From Autumnicola lenta (GTDB lineage Bacteria; Bacteroidota; Bacteroidia; Flavobacteriales; Flavobacteriaceae): a stretch of DNA of 64,000 nt. The notes below the pieces were generated by a model. That model ran no database searches. It was not told the DNA's origin and saw only the letters and a list, made by a program, of their open reading frames with translations. Where the stretch lies: NCBI RefSeq assembly GCF_031846515.1, contig NZ_JAVRHO010000004.1:124001-188000 (forward strand), written 5' to 3'. The position numbers and the translations under genes were made by a program. Position 1 is the stretch's first letter. Every line of letters begins with the position of its first letter. Below, in pieces: positions 33,117 through 42,632 of the stretch.

Positions 33117-33675
33117 AAAAGTGGAAAGCAAACATTCTATTTTGAATTTTAAATTCTGAAATTTGAATTTCTTCTGTTCCAGGCCTTGTGCTCAAAATTG
33201 CAATTATTGATAATAAAAACGTGGAAAGTGGAGAGTGGAAGTTCACTCATTCTAAATTTTAAATTCTGAAATTTGAATTCCTTCTGCTCCAGGTCTTGTG
33301 CTCAAAATGGTAATTTTCGATAACAAACGTGGAAAGTGGTGAGTGGAAAGCTCCATTTAGTATTCTAAATTTTGATTTCTTAAATTTGAATTCCTTCTGT
33401 TTCAGGCCTTGTGCTCAAAATTGCAATTATTGATAACAAAAACGTGGAAAGTGGATAATCGGAAGCTCCATTTAGTATTCTAAATTTTAAATTCTAAAAT
33501 TTGAATTCCTTCTGTTTCAGATCTTGTCCTCAAAACGGCAATTTTCGATAACAAACGTGGAAAGTGGTGAGTGGAAAGCTCCATTTAGTATTCTACATTT
33601 TGAGCTCTGAAATTTGAATTCTTTCCGTTTCAGGTCTTGCCCTCAAAATGACAATTATCGAACGTCTCTTGTCTC
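33117..33675. repeat. Tandem array of five about 110-bp units, each with the hairpin motif
   Basis: Units run at about 33117-33224, 33225-33332, 33333-33447, 33448-33560 and 33561-33675 (108-115 bp). Each begins with an AAAGTGG-like box, passes through an AT-rich 'attctaaattttaaattctgaaatttgaatt' block, the core 'ccttctgtttcaggtcttg', then a CTCAAAA-TTGCAATT-ATTGATAA or CTCAAAA-TGGTAATT-TTCGATAA hairpin, and ends in AACGTGG. No coding frame crosses the region. This explains the whole 623-bp gap 33072-33694. Confidence 0.85.
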
Positions 33676-33694
33676 TTAAATGGAAAATCAGAAT

Positions 33695-36427
33695 TTAAAA
33701 TCTTCTTCCTCCCCTGTCAGGAGGGCCACTTCCGCCGAAATTGCTCAGCTTATACGTGAAACTTAGCATTGCGTATCGGGTAAGGATTAAACTGCTGGTA
33801 TCCTGGATATAATCGTCTCCAATCACACGACGCGTATCGATGTTCTGATCCAACAAATCGTAAACCTTCACCTTCAGGGTAGCTTTGTCCTTCAGAAATT
33901 CGTATCCCAGGCTCATGTTCCAAAGCAGCGAGGTATTATCAAAACCCGGGGAAACATTTCCGAAGTAGTTAAAAGAAATATCATTACCGAAAACAACATT
34001 TTCAGGCCAGTAAGTGGTAGTCTGTAACCCAATGCTGTGATTTATAAAATCCTCGTTTCTGTCGGGATTAATATCATACATTGTGTTGTTATATGTTAAT
34101 TCGTAATTTGGTTCTATACTTAATAACTCTTCAATTTCGTAAGTTAGGCGCAAACGCGGACTAATAGAATAACGTTCGGCTTCATACCTCACGGCATTTG
34201 TAAATCCTATATTTTTATTATAATTAGAGTTTAAACCAGCCTGGTAACTAAAAATCCTTGCCTCCTTTTTATATTGTTTATTGTAAAAAAGACCTACGTT
34301 TCCATTTATAGCACCATCAACATTGGTATAAGTGGTTCTCCTCACAAGGTCCTCGTCTACCGTTGTTACGGGAACCACGTTATTATCTGAAAAACCAATA
34401 TTTGCATAACTAAAGATTCCGCTACGGGTGGCAAAGTCAAAATTGCGGTAATTAAGTCTAATATCCTGCCGGTAGGTGGGCTTCAATTCGGGGTTCCCCA
34501 CGATAATATTTAAAGGGTTTGTTCGATCTACCACAGGTTGCAGCTGCCGGATGGAGGGGATATCCACATTGGTCGAATAGTCAATAGAGAGACTCTTTGA
34601 CCTTTCAATTTCGTATCGTACCCCGGCATCCAGGAACAGGTTGTTATAGGTGTTCTCAAAAGATGTTTCTTCCAGGAAATTAGTGTTATCCAGGCTGGTA
34701 TGTAAAAGCCCCACTTCTGTATTTATTCTCCAGACATCCCCTTCATAATTAAGCCCTACATTAGGAGTATGCCTCCTGCTGTTCACTTCAAAGTCACTGC
34801 TTAGAAGATCATTGAGGGTGTTATAATCTCCGTCGCCATTCTCTGCTTCATAAACATACCTTTTATTTGTAGATTTTAAATAATCGAAATCATAAGAGAT
34901 GTCTAGAAAAAAATCGTCGAACAGAACACTGCGCTTACTCACTTCAAATGAATATTCATTTTCGGTTTCATCTTCGTCTATATATTGATCCTGAATTTCC
35001 ACAACTTCTTCTCCATCTTCAATAAAAAAACTTTCGGAAAAGTAGAAGTTATCGTTTTTCTGCCTGCTATGATCGTTTTCAAACTCCATTTGCAAATAGG
35101 AACCGCGACTGCCAAAACGCTTTATAAAGTCTATATCATTACTGAAATCAGCACTCTCCAGTTCTTCATTATTTGAAGAGGTCGTACTGTTGATTAAGTT
35201 AAGATCCTCATCCAGTGATTCTGCTATTCGATCACGATAGGAATTTCCAAAATTAGCGTTGAACCTTGGATTAATATTAAGCCTTGTAAGGGTATCGAAC
35301 TCTACCTCAAAACGAACATTTGCACGATGGCTATCATTAAGAAGGTTACTGCTTTCTTCAGAATTTGTAAAAAAACGGGAATCTGGTAAAATATTTTCTC
35401 GCGCCACAATGGTTCTTCTTTCGGTATCATTTCTTCCGAAGAAATAATCTGCGCTTAATTCTATTTCTTTTTCTTCTTCCCATTTGTTCACGAAATTAAA
35501 TCCAGCTGTTTCAGCTTTAGTAATTCCGCCGCCACCGCCGCCAAAGACATTTCTACCGGCAGTTCGACCCATCATTCCAAAAACTTCATCATAACTAAAC
35601 CCGGAGGTGTTGATATTATTGGAACTGGCGAGGACACTCAATCTCAGATCGTCTTTAAAATAATTCCCGATTCCGCTAAGCTCATAACGATCGTCTGTTC
35701 CTCCTCCGGCAGTGGCCCGTGCAAAATAGCCTTTGTTCTTATCTTCCTTGATGGTAATGTTTACAGTCTTATTCTCCGGATCACCTGGTTTTCCAGTAAA
35801 TTCTTCAGATCGTGTTTTGGTATCGGTCACCTGAATTTTATCAATAATCTCCTTAGGAAGGTTCTTTGTGGCAATTTTGGGATCATCCCCAAAAAATTCT
35901 TCGCCGTTTACGAGAATCCGCGAAACCGGCCTGCCGTTTACGGTGATATTTCCCTGGTTATCTACCTCGACCCCCGGTAGTTTTTTCATTAATTCTTCCA
36001 GGTTGGCATCCTGCCGGGTACTAAAAGAACCGGCATTAAATTCTAAAGTATCTTTCTTAATAGTAATAGGTGCCCTTGTAGCGGTAACCATCACCTCTTC
36101 AAGCTCGTTGTCCTGAATATTTAAAGCAATGGTGGGAAGTTCTATTTGCTCTTTGATTTCCAGCGTTTCCCTGTGGGATTGATATCCGGCAAAGGAAATA
36201 TACAAGTTGGCTTTGGGAGCTGTGGTGGTTCCTGTTAAACGGAAATTTCCGTTTTTTTCTGAAATGGTATAGGTAACAAGACTGCTGTCTGCTGCTTTTT
36301 CCAGGTAAATAGTTGCGGACTCCAATGGAACACCGATCTCATCCACCACTTTTCCGGTTATTTCAAAATCCTGAGAAAATGCTTTCCCAGTGATGAAAAG
36401 GAAAGCAAGAATGTAAAAAACTTTCAT
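33695..36427 (-). CDS. Outer-membrane beta-barrel protein with CarboxypepD_reg-like and plug domains
   Basis: 910 residues with a signal peptide (1-19). A carboxypeptidase regulatory-like domain (about 22-100, 'FEITGKVVDEIGVPLESATIYLEKA...SFAGYQSHRETLEI') precedes a TonB-receptor-like plug ('DNELEEVMVTATRAPITIKKDTLEFNAGSFSTRQDANLEELMKKLPGVEVDNQGNITVNGRPVSRILVNGEEFFGDDPKIATKNLPKEIIDKIQV', about 107-205). A long beta-barrel follows, ending in Phe. It matches the OMP_b-brl_3 group, TonB-dependent-receptor-like but without a partner SusD here. The exported substrate is unknown. Its own RNA likely starts upstream of 36427; the lipoprotein gene upstream ends in a terminator. Confidence 0.93.
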   Translation of the reverse strand: MKVFYILAFLFITGKAFSQDFEITGKVVDEIGVPLESATIYLEKAADSSLVTYTISEKNGNFRLTGTTTAPKANLYISFAGYQSHRETLEIKEQIELPTIALNIQDNELEEVMVTATRAPITIKKDTLEFNAGSFSTRQDANLEELMKKLPGVEVDNQGNITVNGRPVSRILVNGEEFFGDDPKIATKNLPKEIIDKIQVTDTKTRSEEFTGKPGDPENKTVNITIKEDKNKGYFARATAGGGTDDRYELSGIGNYFKDDLRLSVLASSNNINTSGFSYDEVFGMMGRTAGRNVFGGGGGGITKAETAGFNFVNKWEEEKEIELSADYFFGRNDTERRTIVARENILPDSRFFTNSEESSNLLNDSHRANVRFEVEFDTLTRLNINPRFNANFGNSYRDRIAESLDEDLNLINSTTSSNNEELESADFSNDIDFIKRFGSRGSYLQMEFENDHSRQKNDNFYFSESFFIEDGEEVVEIQDQYIDEDETENEYSFEVSKRSVLFDDFFLDISYDFDYLKSTNKRYVYEAENGDGDYNTLNDLLSSDFEVNSRRHTPNVGLNYEGDVWRINTEVGLLHTSLDNTNFLEETSFENTYNNLFLDAGVRYEIERSKSLSIDYSTNVDIPSIRQLQPVVDRTNPLNIIVGNPELKPTYRQDIRLNYRNFDFATRSGIFSYANIGFSDNNVVPVTTVDEDLVRRTTYTNVDGAINGNVGLFYNKQYKKEARIFSYQAGLNSNYNKNIGFTNAVRYEAERYSISPRLRLTYEIEELLSIEPNYELTYNNTMYDINPDRNEDFINHSIGLQTTTYWPENVVFGNDISFNYFGNVSPGFDNTSLLWNMSLGYEFLKDKATLKVKVYDLLDQNIDTRRVIGDDYIQDTSSLILTRYAMLSFTYKLSNFGGSGPPDRGGRRF

Positions 36428-36580
36428 TAAGAGGAATTAAATAGATGAAAACGGAAATTCGACACCTCCGTCTGCTCTTAGACTAACGTTATTCCTTTTA
36501 GTTTAATCGATATTACTTTTTCCTGAATGATGGTACTAAAGCAAAACCTGATGGTTTGATATGAAAATCAGCTTATAAAA

Positions 36581-36602
36581 AAAGCCCGCAATTGCGGGCT
36601 TT
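36581..36602 (-). terminator. Terminator of the propeller lipoprotein gene
   Basis: AAAGCCCGCA and TGCGGGCTTT form a perfect 22-bp palindrome. On the minus strand it is followed by TTTTATAAGC, about 30 bp after the stop codon at 36632. Confidence 0.95.
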
Positions 36603-36631
36603 CTTAATCTTAAATTATAAGCTGATTATGC

Positions 36632-39340
36632 TTAGTTGTTGTATAAATACACTGAAGCAGCGCTCGGCACGTCATTGCTAACGGCCGGAGCAATGTCTCC
36701 ACTAGTGTTTAGTACATCTGTAAATCCAAGGATTTTACCACCACCATTTGCAATTTCTGCGATGAAAACCGTTTGGGTGTCATTATCATAAGCTACATCA
36801 ATAGGATTTCCTAGCTCTGTAGATGCTCCGGCAATCCTGGTCTGGTCTGCCATACTAATCATTCCTCCATCCATTGTAGCTTCAAGTTTTGTATTAAAGT
36901 CTTCAATAACATGGAAACCACCATCAGAATCACTTGCGGCATCACCAATATCTGTCATAATTAAAACATCATCGGCTTCGCTATAATCGATCCCGTGAGT
37001 TCTCACCAGACCTTCAAAACTGATTCGTTTGTCAGGTAATTGCATACCTCCCATATTGGATAGGAAATCGTTAAAAATTGCAAGATCGTTGGTTGTATCT
37101 ACAACAGCGAGTAAGTCTCCACCTTTAAAGGTAATTCCCCATACCGGAAAATCTACATCTACTGTATTTTCAAGTACAAAAGATGAACCATCAAAGGAAT
37201 ATATAAAGAACGTATCAGAACCATTATCAGATACTACAACATGATCTCCCAAAACTGCGATTTCCCTGGGACTTGGCAATTCATCAGGTCCCATAGCATC
37301 TGGAGAGATAGTTGCTCCATCAGCAGCTCCTGCGAAGTTTTCATAAAATTCTATTCTCATGTCACTTCTGGAAGCCTGAATAAGATTTCCCGAACCTGAA
37401 TAGTAAACCCCTTCAGTAGAAGTTGAACTTGTCATTACAGTTTTTAGCAGGGATCCGCTTTCATTGTAAACATTTACGTTTCCATTTGCTGTACTGGTTG
37501 TGTACAATCTCGTCATCATCCCGGTAGTGCTCATTCCTGTATTTCCATCAGTTTCATCACTTGAGAAATATAGAGATGAAGCAGCAGCCAGGTCTTCTTC
37601 AAACGATGGCGTTAGGTTTCCACCTGAACCAATTGAAGTAAAACCTAAAACTTTTCCGTTTCCTACCTCAGAAATATAAACTGCATCTGTTTCAGAATCG
37701 TAAGCAACATCAATAGGGTTACCCAACATAGTATTGGATCCTGCCACCCTTGTTTGTGCTTCCAAAGGAATTTGCTCACCATCTGACAATGCATCAAAAA
37801 CAGTTGAGAAATTATTTATAACATGAAAAGCTCCGTCGTCAGTAGCATTGGCAGCATCTCCAATATCTGTCATAACCATTACATCATCTGTCCCATCATA
37901 AGTAAGACCGTGGGTCCTGACTATACCTTCAACTCCTACTCTTTTAGAGGGCATCAATGTACCATCCATAGTATTAGAATCGAAATCATAGAATACCGCT
38001 AAGTCATTGGTTGTATCGACGACAGCGTATAAGTCATCACCCTTAAAGGTAATTCCCCAAACCGGAAATGGAATACTAAAAGTGTTGGTTAAAGAAAAGT
38101 TATCTCCATTTTTGGTATAAACATAAAATTGATTTGTACCATTATCTGATACCACGTATGTAGAACCATTTACTGCCAATTCTCTTGGACTATTCAAGTC
38201 GTCTGAACTGGTGTAAGCCGGAGAAAGTGTTTCACCATCAGTGGCATTGCTAAAATTATTGTAAGCTTCCAACTGAAGGTTTGATCTTGAAGCCTGTACA
38301 ACTACATCATCAGAAAAATCATAAAAAATTCCTTCAGCAGCAGAGGAAGCTGTTCCAAAGTTGGAAGATGTTCCGGCGGTAAGATTATATTGAGTAATAT
38401 TACCGTTGGAATTATTAGTCACGAACAATTGCGCTCTTCTGTTAACATCATTACAAGAATCGTCACTGTTCAATTCGATCACATTTGTATCAAAAAGACT
38501 TGATTCGTAACGAAGTTGCCCATCATAGCTCTGACATGAACCATCTGTAGCATAGGTATATGTCATATTTTGAGTAAAAACCGGACCCGAGTCACCATAA
38601 AACACCAACATATCTTCTCCTTCTCCGGCAGAAGTCACATCACAGGTAAAGGTACCATCACCATTGTCAACGCAGTTGGCAAGCATACCTCCTGGACCTT
38701 CTTCTTCGCTTGAAAAAACCCTGTTTTTTAAGGTAACTTGTGTTCTTATTTCATCTCCATTGGCATCTCCACTATTATCAGTATCACCTAAAACAAGGAA
38801 ATTAAAAGTTTGAGTTCCACCAGTACCTAAATCAGGGTGACTATCACAATCTACACAGGAATAAGTTCCGGTAACAGGTACCGCGTGAGCTTTAGAGGTG
38901 TTCTTAACCACCATCATGTCTCCTGCTTTACCATTGTAAGTTACATTGGAGACTTCAGGATTGGTCCCGTCATCATCAACATTAAAATCAAAGCTCAAGT
39001 CTCCACTAGAAAATGTAAGACCTTCGTCTTCCTGACTTTTAGAGCTTTCTATTGCTGCAGCCCTAATGATGTTCCCTGTGCTCAAATTCACATCTGAGGT
39101 GGGATCACCTTCAAAAGGAATAGATATAGCTACACTACCTCGAGATGAGGCGTCTTTTGTAGTAAATATTGCTGTGTAAGATCCAAAACTCGTGTTATCA
39201 AATTTTCCATCACGCAAGTTTTGTTCAAATTCTGTCAAATTTTCTTCTGGAATTGTCCCTTCTTCCTGCGTTGGTAACTGATCTTCCGCACAGGAATAAA
39301 ATAAAAAGACACCGAGAAGGTAAAAGCAAATTTTCTTCAT
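36632..39340 (-). CDS. Large exported lipoprotein with two duplicated propeller-like halves
   Basis: 902 residues, lipobox 'YLLGVFLFYSC' then 'AEDQLPTQEEG'. An N-terminal region (about 30-290) has CxxC pairs ('YSCVDCDSHPDLG') and an Asp-rich 'SGDANGDE' calcium-like loop. Residues about 300-600 and 620-902 are two related copies, each with 'YSFDG/KNGDNFSLTNTF', 'FPVWGITFKGDDLYAVVDTTNDLA', 'RTHGLTYDGTDDVMVMTDIGDAA' and 'RVAGSNTMLGNPIDVAYDSETDAVYISEVGNG' motifs. They look like NHL-style beta-propellers. The first copy reads KVLGFTS and the second KILGFTD near its end. No enzyme motif is seen. It follows on the same strand as the outer-membrane barrel gene but has its own terminator. Confidence 0.85.
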   Translation of the reverse strand: MKKICFYLLGVFLFYSCAEDQLPTQEEGTIPEENLTEFEQNLRDGKFDNTSFGSYTAIFTTKDASSRGSVAISIPFEGDPTSDVNLSTGNIIRAAAIESSKSQEDEGLTFSSGDLSFDFNVDDDGTNPEVSNVTYNGKAGDMMVVKNTSKAHAVPVTGTYSCVDCDSHPDLGTGGTQTFNFLVLGDTDNSGDANGDEIRTQVTLKNRVFSSEEEGPGGMLANCVDNGDGTFTCDVTSAGEGEDMLVFYGDSGPVFTQNMTYTYATDGSCQSYDGQLRYESSLFDTNVIELNSDDSCNDVNRRAQLFVTNNSNGNITQYNLTAGTSSNFGTASSAAEGIFYDFSDDVVVQASRSNLQLEAYNNFSNATDGETLSPAYTSSDDLNSPRELAVNGSTYVVSDNGTNQFYVYTKNGDNFSLTNTFSIPFPVWGITFKGDDLYAVVDTTNDLAVFYDFDSNTMDGTLMPSKRVGVEGIVRTHGLTYDGTDDVMVMTDIGDAANATDDGAFHVINNFSTVFDALSDGEQIPLEAQTRVAGSNTMLGNPIDVAYDSETDAVYISEVGNGKVLGFTSIGSGGNLTPSFEEDLAAASSLYFSSDETDGNTGMSTTGMMTRLYTTSTANGNVNVYNESGSLLKTVMTSSTSTEGVYYSGSGNLIQASRSDMRIEFYENFAGAADGATISPDAMGPDELPSPREIAVLGDHVVVSDNGSDTFFIYSFDGSSFVLENTVDVDFPVWGITFKGGDLLAVVDTTNDLAIFNDFLSNMGGMQLPDKRISFEGLVRTHGIDYSEADDVLIMTDIGDAASDSDGGFHVIEDFNTKLEATMDGGMISMADQTRIAGASTELGNPIDVAYDNDTQTVFIAEIANGGGKILGFTDVLNTSGDIAPAVSNDVPSAASVYLYNN

Positions 39341-39726
39341 AAACTGGTTTTTTATTTGGTTAATATTTTACTTAGCCAAAAGGTAACTACATGATACTCA
39401 GATACAAAGTATTTAAGTGAAGTTTAAGACGATCTTAATGTGGAATTACATTTTGTTTAACCAGGGAAACTTTGAAAAAAGAGCATTCAAAGAAGCTATT
39501 TTAAAGAACAAAATTCTTCAATTTTAAAAAAATAAAAAGACAAAATTATGACTATCAGATTATTAAATTAATTTTTACCTGATGTTAATAATCTTAAAAA
39601 GAAGCCCTCTATCTAAAAATAAAGCAAATTGTTAAGATTCTAGCTGCTCCACAAAAATTAAAATCCAGACCTTGAAAGAAGGTCGGGAGGTCTAAGTCTG
39701 AAATTTTAAAAAAGTATCAAGCGGTA
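39341..39726. other. Gap between der and the propeller lipoprotein gene
   Basis: AT-rich, no frame supported. Contains the promoter region of the lipoprotein gene (near 39345-39420) and, at 39668-39684, GACCTT-GAAAG-AAGGTC. On the minus strand this hairpin is followed by TGGATTTTAATTTTT and is a candidate der terminator. Confidence 0.55.
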
Positions 39727-41031
39727 TTACTTTTTCCTGAAGTAAATAGTAATTGGAACTCCGCTGAAATCGAATTCTTTCCGGATCTTGTTTTCCAAAA
39801 ACCGTTTATAAGGATCTCTTAAATACTGCGGAAGATTACAGAAAAATGCAAATTGTGGCTGCGGAGTTGGCAACTGCATGCAGAATTTGATCTTTACATA
39901 TTTTCCTTTGTAAGCCGGCGGTGGATTATTTTCAATTATCGGAAGCATTACATCATTAAATTCCCGCGTCTTCAATTTCTTGCTCCGGTTTTCAAAAACC
40001 TGTACAGCAGTTTCTATCGCTTTAAAAACCCGCTGCTTGGTAAGTACAGAAATAAAGATAATCGGCACATCGGTAAAAGGTTCGATCTCGCGCCTAATAT
40101 TCGCTTCGTATTCTTTAAGCGTGTTTGTTTCCTTATCTATTAAATCCCACTTATTCACCAGGATCACAATTCCTTTGCGGTTACGCTGGGCCAGCCAGAA
40201 AATATTCTGAACCTGCCCGTCAAAACCGCGCTGGGCATCCAAAACCACCAGACAAACATCACAATTTTCTATGGCACGTACAGAGCGCATTACCGAATAA
40301 AATTCCAAATCTTCCTTAACTTTGGCTTTTCTGCGAATACCTGCGGTATCTACCAGATTAAATTCAAAACCAAAACGGTTGTATTTTGTATCTATGGAAT
40401 CTCGTGTAGTACCGGCAACATCTGTTACTATGTATCTGTCTTCACCAATGAGAGCGTTTATAAAAGAAGATTTCCCTGCATTTGGTCTTCCCACCACAGC
40501 AAAACGTGGCAATTCTGACTCTTCTTCAGCTTCAGATTCTGGTAGGGCTTCAATAAGCGCATCCAGTAAATCTCCTGTTCCACTACCATTGGTGCTGGCA
40601 ATGGGAAAATATTCACCCAAACCAAGGTTATAGAATTCCACTGCGTTCGCCAGTCGCTTATTATTATCGACTTTATTTACCGCCAGCAAAACAGGTTTAT
40701 CTACTTTTCTAAGTAAAAAAGCAACGTCCTCATCCATTGGAGTAATCCCCGTTTCTACATCTACCATAAAGATAATAGCATCTGCCTCATCTATGGCAAG
40801 CTCTACCTGTTTGTCAATTTCAGCTTCAAAAATATCATCGCTGCCTATAATATATCCGCCGGTATCGATAAGGGAAAATTTTCGCCCATTCCAGTCAGAT
40901 TTTCCATAATGCCGATCGCGTGTAACTCCGCTAACGGAATCCACAATGGCCTCACGACGCTGGATTAATCTGTTAAAAAAAGTGGATTTTCCAACGTTTG
41001 GTCTTCCCACGATGGCTACTATATTACCCAT
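39727..41031 (-). CDS. der: Ribosome biogenesis GTPase Der (EngA)
   Basis: 434 residues. Two GTPase domains in tandem: P-loops 'GRPNVGKSTFFN' (about 8-19) and 'GRPNAGKSSFIN' (about 182-193), G3 'DTGG' and 'DTAG', G4 'NKVD' and 'NKWD'. The C-terminal KH-like domain follows ('YVKIKFCMQLPTPQPQFAFFCNLPQYLRDPYKRFLENKIRKEFDFSGVPITIYFRKK'). It acts in 50S assembly. In the same orientation and 344 bp downstream of era, the usual pairing in Bacteroidota. Confidence 0.97.
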   Translation of the reverse strand: MGNIVAIVGRPNVGKSTFFNRLIQRREAIVDSVSGVTRDRHYGKSDWNGRKFSLIDTGGYIIGSDDIFEAEIDKQVELAIDEADAIIFMVDVETGITPMDEDVAFLLRKVDKPVLLAVNKVDNNKRLANAVEFYNLGLGEYFPIASTNGSGTGDLLDALIEALPESEAEEESELPRFAVVGRPNAGKSSFINALIGEDRYIVTDVAGTTRDSIDTKYNRFGFEFNLVDTAGIRRKAKVKEDLEFYSVMRSVRAIENCDVCLVVLDAQRGFDGQVQNIFWLAQRNRKGIVILVNKWDLIDKETNTLKEYEANIRREIEPFTDVPIIFISVLTKQRVFKAIETAVQVFENRSKKLKTREFNDVMLPIIENNPPPAYKGKYVKIKFCMQLPTPQPQFAFFCNLPQYLRDPYKRFLENKIRKEFDFSGVPITIYFRKK

Positions 41032-41201
41032 ACCGGATTTTCTTTTATTTAAGATGCAAAATTAGTGTAAATATTTGGGTTTAAAGAGAAAAGTAGAAAG
41101 CACTATGTTTCCTTACGTTTTCATTCTTTAAAGTAAAGATCAAGCTAAAAGATCGCTTCGCTGCAAGACGCAGGAAATAAAACGCTTTTACCTGGAAAGC
41201 A

Positions 41202-41236
41202 GGTTTAAGGTTTAAGGTTTAAGGTTTAAGGTTTAA
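41202..41236. repeat. Five tandem copies of the heptamer GGTTTAA
   Basis: Exact units at 41202-41208, 41209-41215, 41216-41222, 41223-41229 and 41230-41236, followed by partial GGT. They lie in the 344-bp gap between era and der and may vary in number between strains. The rest of the gap (41032-41375) shows no gene. Confidence 0.9.
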
Positions 41237-41375
41237 GGTCAAATATTAACTAAGAATTCAACTGACTCAAAAAAAGTTGTCTTTTTTTCTGAAGAAAAAC
41301 GAAATCAGGAAAAGTGAACTCTATTTAAGCCAATGCCTAAAAATCAACAATATCGGCCTTTAGTTGCCCGGCTCA

Positions 41376-42257
41376 TCAATCATTATAACCAAACCTTTTT
41401 AGCTGATTACTGTCGCTACGCCAGTTTTTATTGACTTTCACGTAAAGTTCCAGGTGAACCTGTTTTCCAAAGAATTTTTCGAGGTCCTTACGCGCTTCTA
41501 CTCCTACTCTTTTTAAAGCAGATCCTTTATGGCCAATAATGATCCCTTTTTGTGTCTCACGCTCTACCATAATCACGCTGCGCATCCTGATAATTTCCTC
41601 TTCTTCAAAAAACTCCTGAGTATCTATTTCTACGGAATAAGGGATTTCCTTTTTATAATGCATCAGGATTTTCTCCCTGATGATCTCGTTTACAAAAAAA
41701 CGTTCCGGCTTATCGGTAAGCGTATCTTTCGGATAGAAAGCAGGACCTTCAGGCAACAATTCTACTATTCGATTAAAAACTTCAGCTACATTAAAGCCTT
41801 GTAATGCCGAAACCGGCATAATTTCAGCATTTGGAACCTTTTCTTTCCACAACTCTACCTGTTCCTCAAGTTCTTCCTGATTGGAAGTGTCAATTTTATT
41901 CAGAAGCAGTAGAACAGGAATATCAGCATGAATAATTTTATTAAAAAAAGCCTCGTCTTTAAGCTCTTTTTCGCCAATTTCGACCATATAAACAAGTACA
42001 TCGGCATCTTCAAAAGCCGATTTCACAAAATCCATCATGGATTGCTGTAATTGATAAGCGGGCTTAATAATACCGGGCGTATCACTAAGAATCGCCTGGA
42101 AATCTTCCCCGTTTACGATCCCCAGGATCCTGTGCCTGGTGGTTTGTGCTTTTGAGGTAATAATAGAAAGTTTTTCACCCACAAAAGCGTTCATGAGTGT
42201 AGATTTTCCAACGTTGGGATTCCCAATAATATTTACAAAACCGGCTTTATGTGCCAT
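41376..42257 (-). CDS. era: GTPase Era
   Basis: 293 residues. GTPase motifs 'GNPNVGKSTLMNAFVGEKL' (about 12-30), 'DTPGI', 'NKID'; C-terminal KH domain 'ERETQKGIIIGHKGSALKRVGVEARKDLEKFFGKQVHLELYVKVNKNW'. Era binds the 3' end of 16S rRNA during 30S maturation. Starts a short minus-strand group with der. Confidence 0.97.
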   Translation of the reverse strand: MAHKAGFVNIIGNPNVGKSTLMNAFVGEKLSIITSKAQTTRHRILGIVNGEDFQAILSDTPGIIKPAYQLQQSMMDFVKSAFEDADVLVYMVEIGEKELKDEAFFNKIIHADIPVLLLLNKIDTSNQEELEEQVELWKEKVPNAEIMPVSALQGFNVAEVFNRIVELLPEGPAFYPKDTLTDKPERFFVNEIIREKILMHYKKEIPYSVEIDTQEFFEEEEIIRMRSVIMVERETQKGIIIGHKGSALKRVGVEARKDLEKFFGKQVHLELYVKVNKNWRSDSNQLKRFGYND

Positions 42258-42328
42258 AACTGAAATTTTTCACAAAGATATTATTAATTAATTCCGCTCT
42301 CCTAACTTTTTCAATCTTTCCGGCAGGA

Positions 42329-42355
42329 GGACGATAATTGCCATTTTAGAAGACC
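42329..42355. repeat. Dispersed hairpin motif, copy 5
   Basis: GGAC, GATAAT, TGCC, ATTTTAGAAGACC, about 75 bp upstream of era, in the region between era and the divergent sulP gene. Confidence 0.65.
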
Positions 42356-42448
42356 TGCTTCCTTAATTCGTTTGATTATCAATATCTTAAAACAGCAGTT
42401 CAATTCCTGATAAAGCTATAAAAGTTCGAAGCTTCCTGTTCAAAAAGC

Positions 42449-42478
42449 TTTGTCATTAAAAAAAATTACATAATTTTG
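42449..42478 (+). promoter_or_regulatory. Bacteroidota-type promoter (TTTG N18 TAATTTTG)
   Basis: TTTG at 42449-42452 and a perfect TAnnTTTG box (TAATTTTG, 42471-42478) with 18-bp spacing match the flavobacterial sigma-A consensus. It lies 155 bp upstream of sulP and suggests a 5' leader of about 145 nt. Confidence 0.65.
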
Positions 42479-42632
42479 CCCGCTCTTATGAAGCACGGAA
42501 GAAAAATAATATCATCCCCTCTTACTCCGCCTTAAAACAGCTTTATCTGTAATTTTATAGCCTTGATCATCCCTGATTTTTAGCTGAAAGTATCCCTTTC
42601 AACTCCATGATTCCTTTAAAACTCCAGTTCTT

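Noticed and set aside
32943..33131. Minus-strand frame rich in Ala and Lys opposite the glycine-rich tail
   Set aside because: It is a shadow of the GGC/GGT glycine repeats of the TPM protein and has no start context or independent features.
33117..33675. CRISPR array
   Set aside because: The units are 108-115 bp, contiguous and diverged throughout, with no short identical repeats separated by unique spacers and no cas genes.
41202..41236. Telomere-like repeat or CRISPR-like array
   Set aside because: Units are 7 bp without spacers and only five copies; it is a plain short tandem repeat.
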